From Nanobdellati archaeon (GTDB lineage Archaea; B1Sed10-29; WALL01; WAMD01), in the NCBI GenBank assembly GCA_015522495.1, contig WAMD01000032.1:1-13269 (forward strand): DNA of 13,269 bases, read 5' to 3'. The translations under genes were made by a program, and so were the position numbers. The notes under the pieces were generated by a model. It saw only the letters and a program-made list of their open reading frames with translations. It did no database searches and was not told where the DNA came from. Positions 12,574-13,269 of this stretch are shown piece after piece. Each line of letters begins with the position of its first letter. The stretch's first letter is position 1.

Positions 12574-13269
12574 ATGCCAGATGAGAATAATGTTATTCGA
12601 GAGGTTGCGAAATTTTATGAAGCTCACAGTGTTGAGGAGTTGAAAAAGAAATTCAAAGCAGTAGGCAGTAAGCTTTTAGGTGTTAGAAATATCACATCTG
12701 TATTTGGTTTGGGATATCCATTCTATGGGAGTTATGATGTTGTTAAAAGGATAAAGGACACAGTTAATGAGAAGGGCTTTTCTAAGGCGGTGCTTCCTGA
12801 CATTGACCTGCTTGTTGTTTATACTGGTGCGAGATCACTTATTGACATACAAGATCCAAATATAGAACGAAAGATTATGTCTGATTTTGAAAATTCGCTT
12901 AGCATGTCCGCAACTGACTGGAACAATGTGTATAGGGAACTTGTGGAGAAACATAACATTGCAGATAGAGACGCGGACCTGTTTGAGGAGTTTAGCAAGG
13001 GAAAGTTGCACATTGACATAATCCCAATTCCTGTTGAATTGTGGGAAAATTTACCGTATCTGTTTCATCCAGATGACATAAAACACATGAGAAAACTTGA
13101 GAGAGATTTATTATTCACTACAGAACATATTGCATCAAAGCCAAAATTCTCTGAGCATAGCAAAATTCCATGGAAATTTTTAAAAAACAGGTTGTTGCAC
13201 ACAATTGCCGAAAATCAAGGAGCAGGTGAAGATGAGGTTATTTACAAGATATTAAAAAATCACCCATAC
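12574..13269 (+). CDS. Unrecognised protein with a nucleotidyltransferase-like carboxylate pattern (3' end beyond window)
   Basis: The frame is open from the ATG at 12574 to the right edge (232 codons seen) with no stop. I do not recognise the family. The pattern YGSYDVV (51-57), then LPDIDLLVVYTGARS (74-88) and, after a helical stretch, LHIDIIPIP (145-153) resembles the polymerase-beta-type nucleotidyltransferase core. There a Gly-Ser turn precedes a D-x-D strand (here Asp76 and Asp78), and a later strand supplies a third carboxylate (here Asp148). The gap from Gly-Ser to D-x-D is about 23 residues, longer than the usual 9-13, so the match is loose. The residues after 160 are helical and basic, including a Trp-Lys-Phe segment near 210. 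A TATA box supports the start; cytosolic location is inferred from the lack of hydrophobic segments. Confidence 0.7.
   Translation, partial: MPDENNVIREVAKFYEAHSVEELKKKFKAVGSKLLGVRNITSVFGLGYPFYGSYDVVKRIKDTVNEKGFSKAVLPDIDLLVVYTGARSLIDIQDPNIERKIMSDFENSLSMSATDWNNVYRELVEKHNIADRDADLFEEFSKGKLHIDIIPIPVELWENLPYLFHPDDIKHMRKLERDLLFTTEHIASKPKFSEHSKIPWKFLKNRLLHTIAENQGAGEDEVIYKILKNHPY

Noticed and set aside
12413..12643. 76-codon plus-strand open frame beginning ATGTTGAGAGAG
   Set aside because: It is out of frame with the Ogg2 relic and with the right-edge gene, has no ribosome site and shows no recognisable pattern.
1..13269. CRISPR arrays, tRNA or rRNA genes, transposons, integrases, attachment sites
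   Set aside because: No regularly spaced repeats, tRNA-like cloverleaf, ribosomal RNA sequence, transposase motif or terminal repeats were seen on either strand by eye.

Overview
The window is archaeal. It encodes both subunits of an archaeal/eukaryotic-type primase, Gins51, eL42 (L44e), eS27, aIF2-alpha, Nop10, a PAC2-family protein, EndoQ, Ogg2 and a DPS-like ferritin. Starts are mixed: internal operon genes have GGTGAT-type Shine-Dalgarno sites, while several first genes lack one and have a TATA box about 26 nt before the ATG, as expected for leaderless transcripts. The base composition is moderately AT-rich. Compact spacing and many short charged proteins would fit a small-genome (DPANN-like) archaeon, but I cannot place it to a phylum from this window.

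Layout. (1) 32-1870: a very charged 612-residue protein of unknown function, made of helical modules (one TPR-like) joined by Lys/Glu-rich linkers. (2) 1928-2785: membrane-anchored SppA-type Ser/Lys protease. (3) 2826-7682: one tightly packed operon, priL-priS-gins51-rpl44e-rps27e-aIF2a-nop10-PAC2, joining replication initiation to translation and ribosome biogenesis, an association known in Archaea. (4) 7683-8111: intergenic stretch holding a 38-residue, almost pure Lys/Thr gene on the minus strand with its own promoter, Shine-Dalgarno and oligo-T terminator. (5) 8112-9353: EndoQ, a repair endonuclease for deaminated bases. (6) 9384-9992: a flavin-reductase-like/PPOX-fold gene broken by a frameshift at an A7 run, tail-to-tail with a stand-alone Lrp/AsnC RAM domain. 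(7) 10165-11275: thioferritin (DPSL) followed 4 nt later by Ogg2. (8) 11287-12363 on the minus strand: Nudix hydrolase preceded by a CheD-like protein. (9) 12391-12522: the C-terminal relic of a second Ogg2. (10) 12574 to the right edge: an unrecognised protein with a nucleotidyltransferase-like carboxylate pattern, cut by the window.

Regions 5 to 9 lean towards nucleic-acid damage control: EndoQ for deamination, DPSL for iron and peroxide, Ogg2 for 8-oxoguanine, and Nudix possibly for damaged nucleotides. No tRNA, rRNA, CRISPR array, transposase or integrase was seen.
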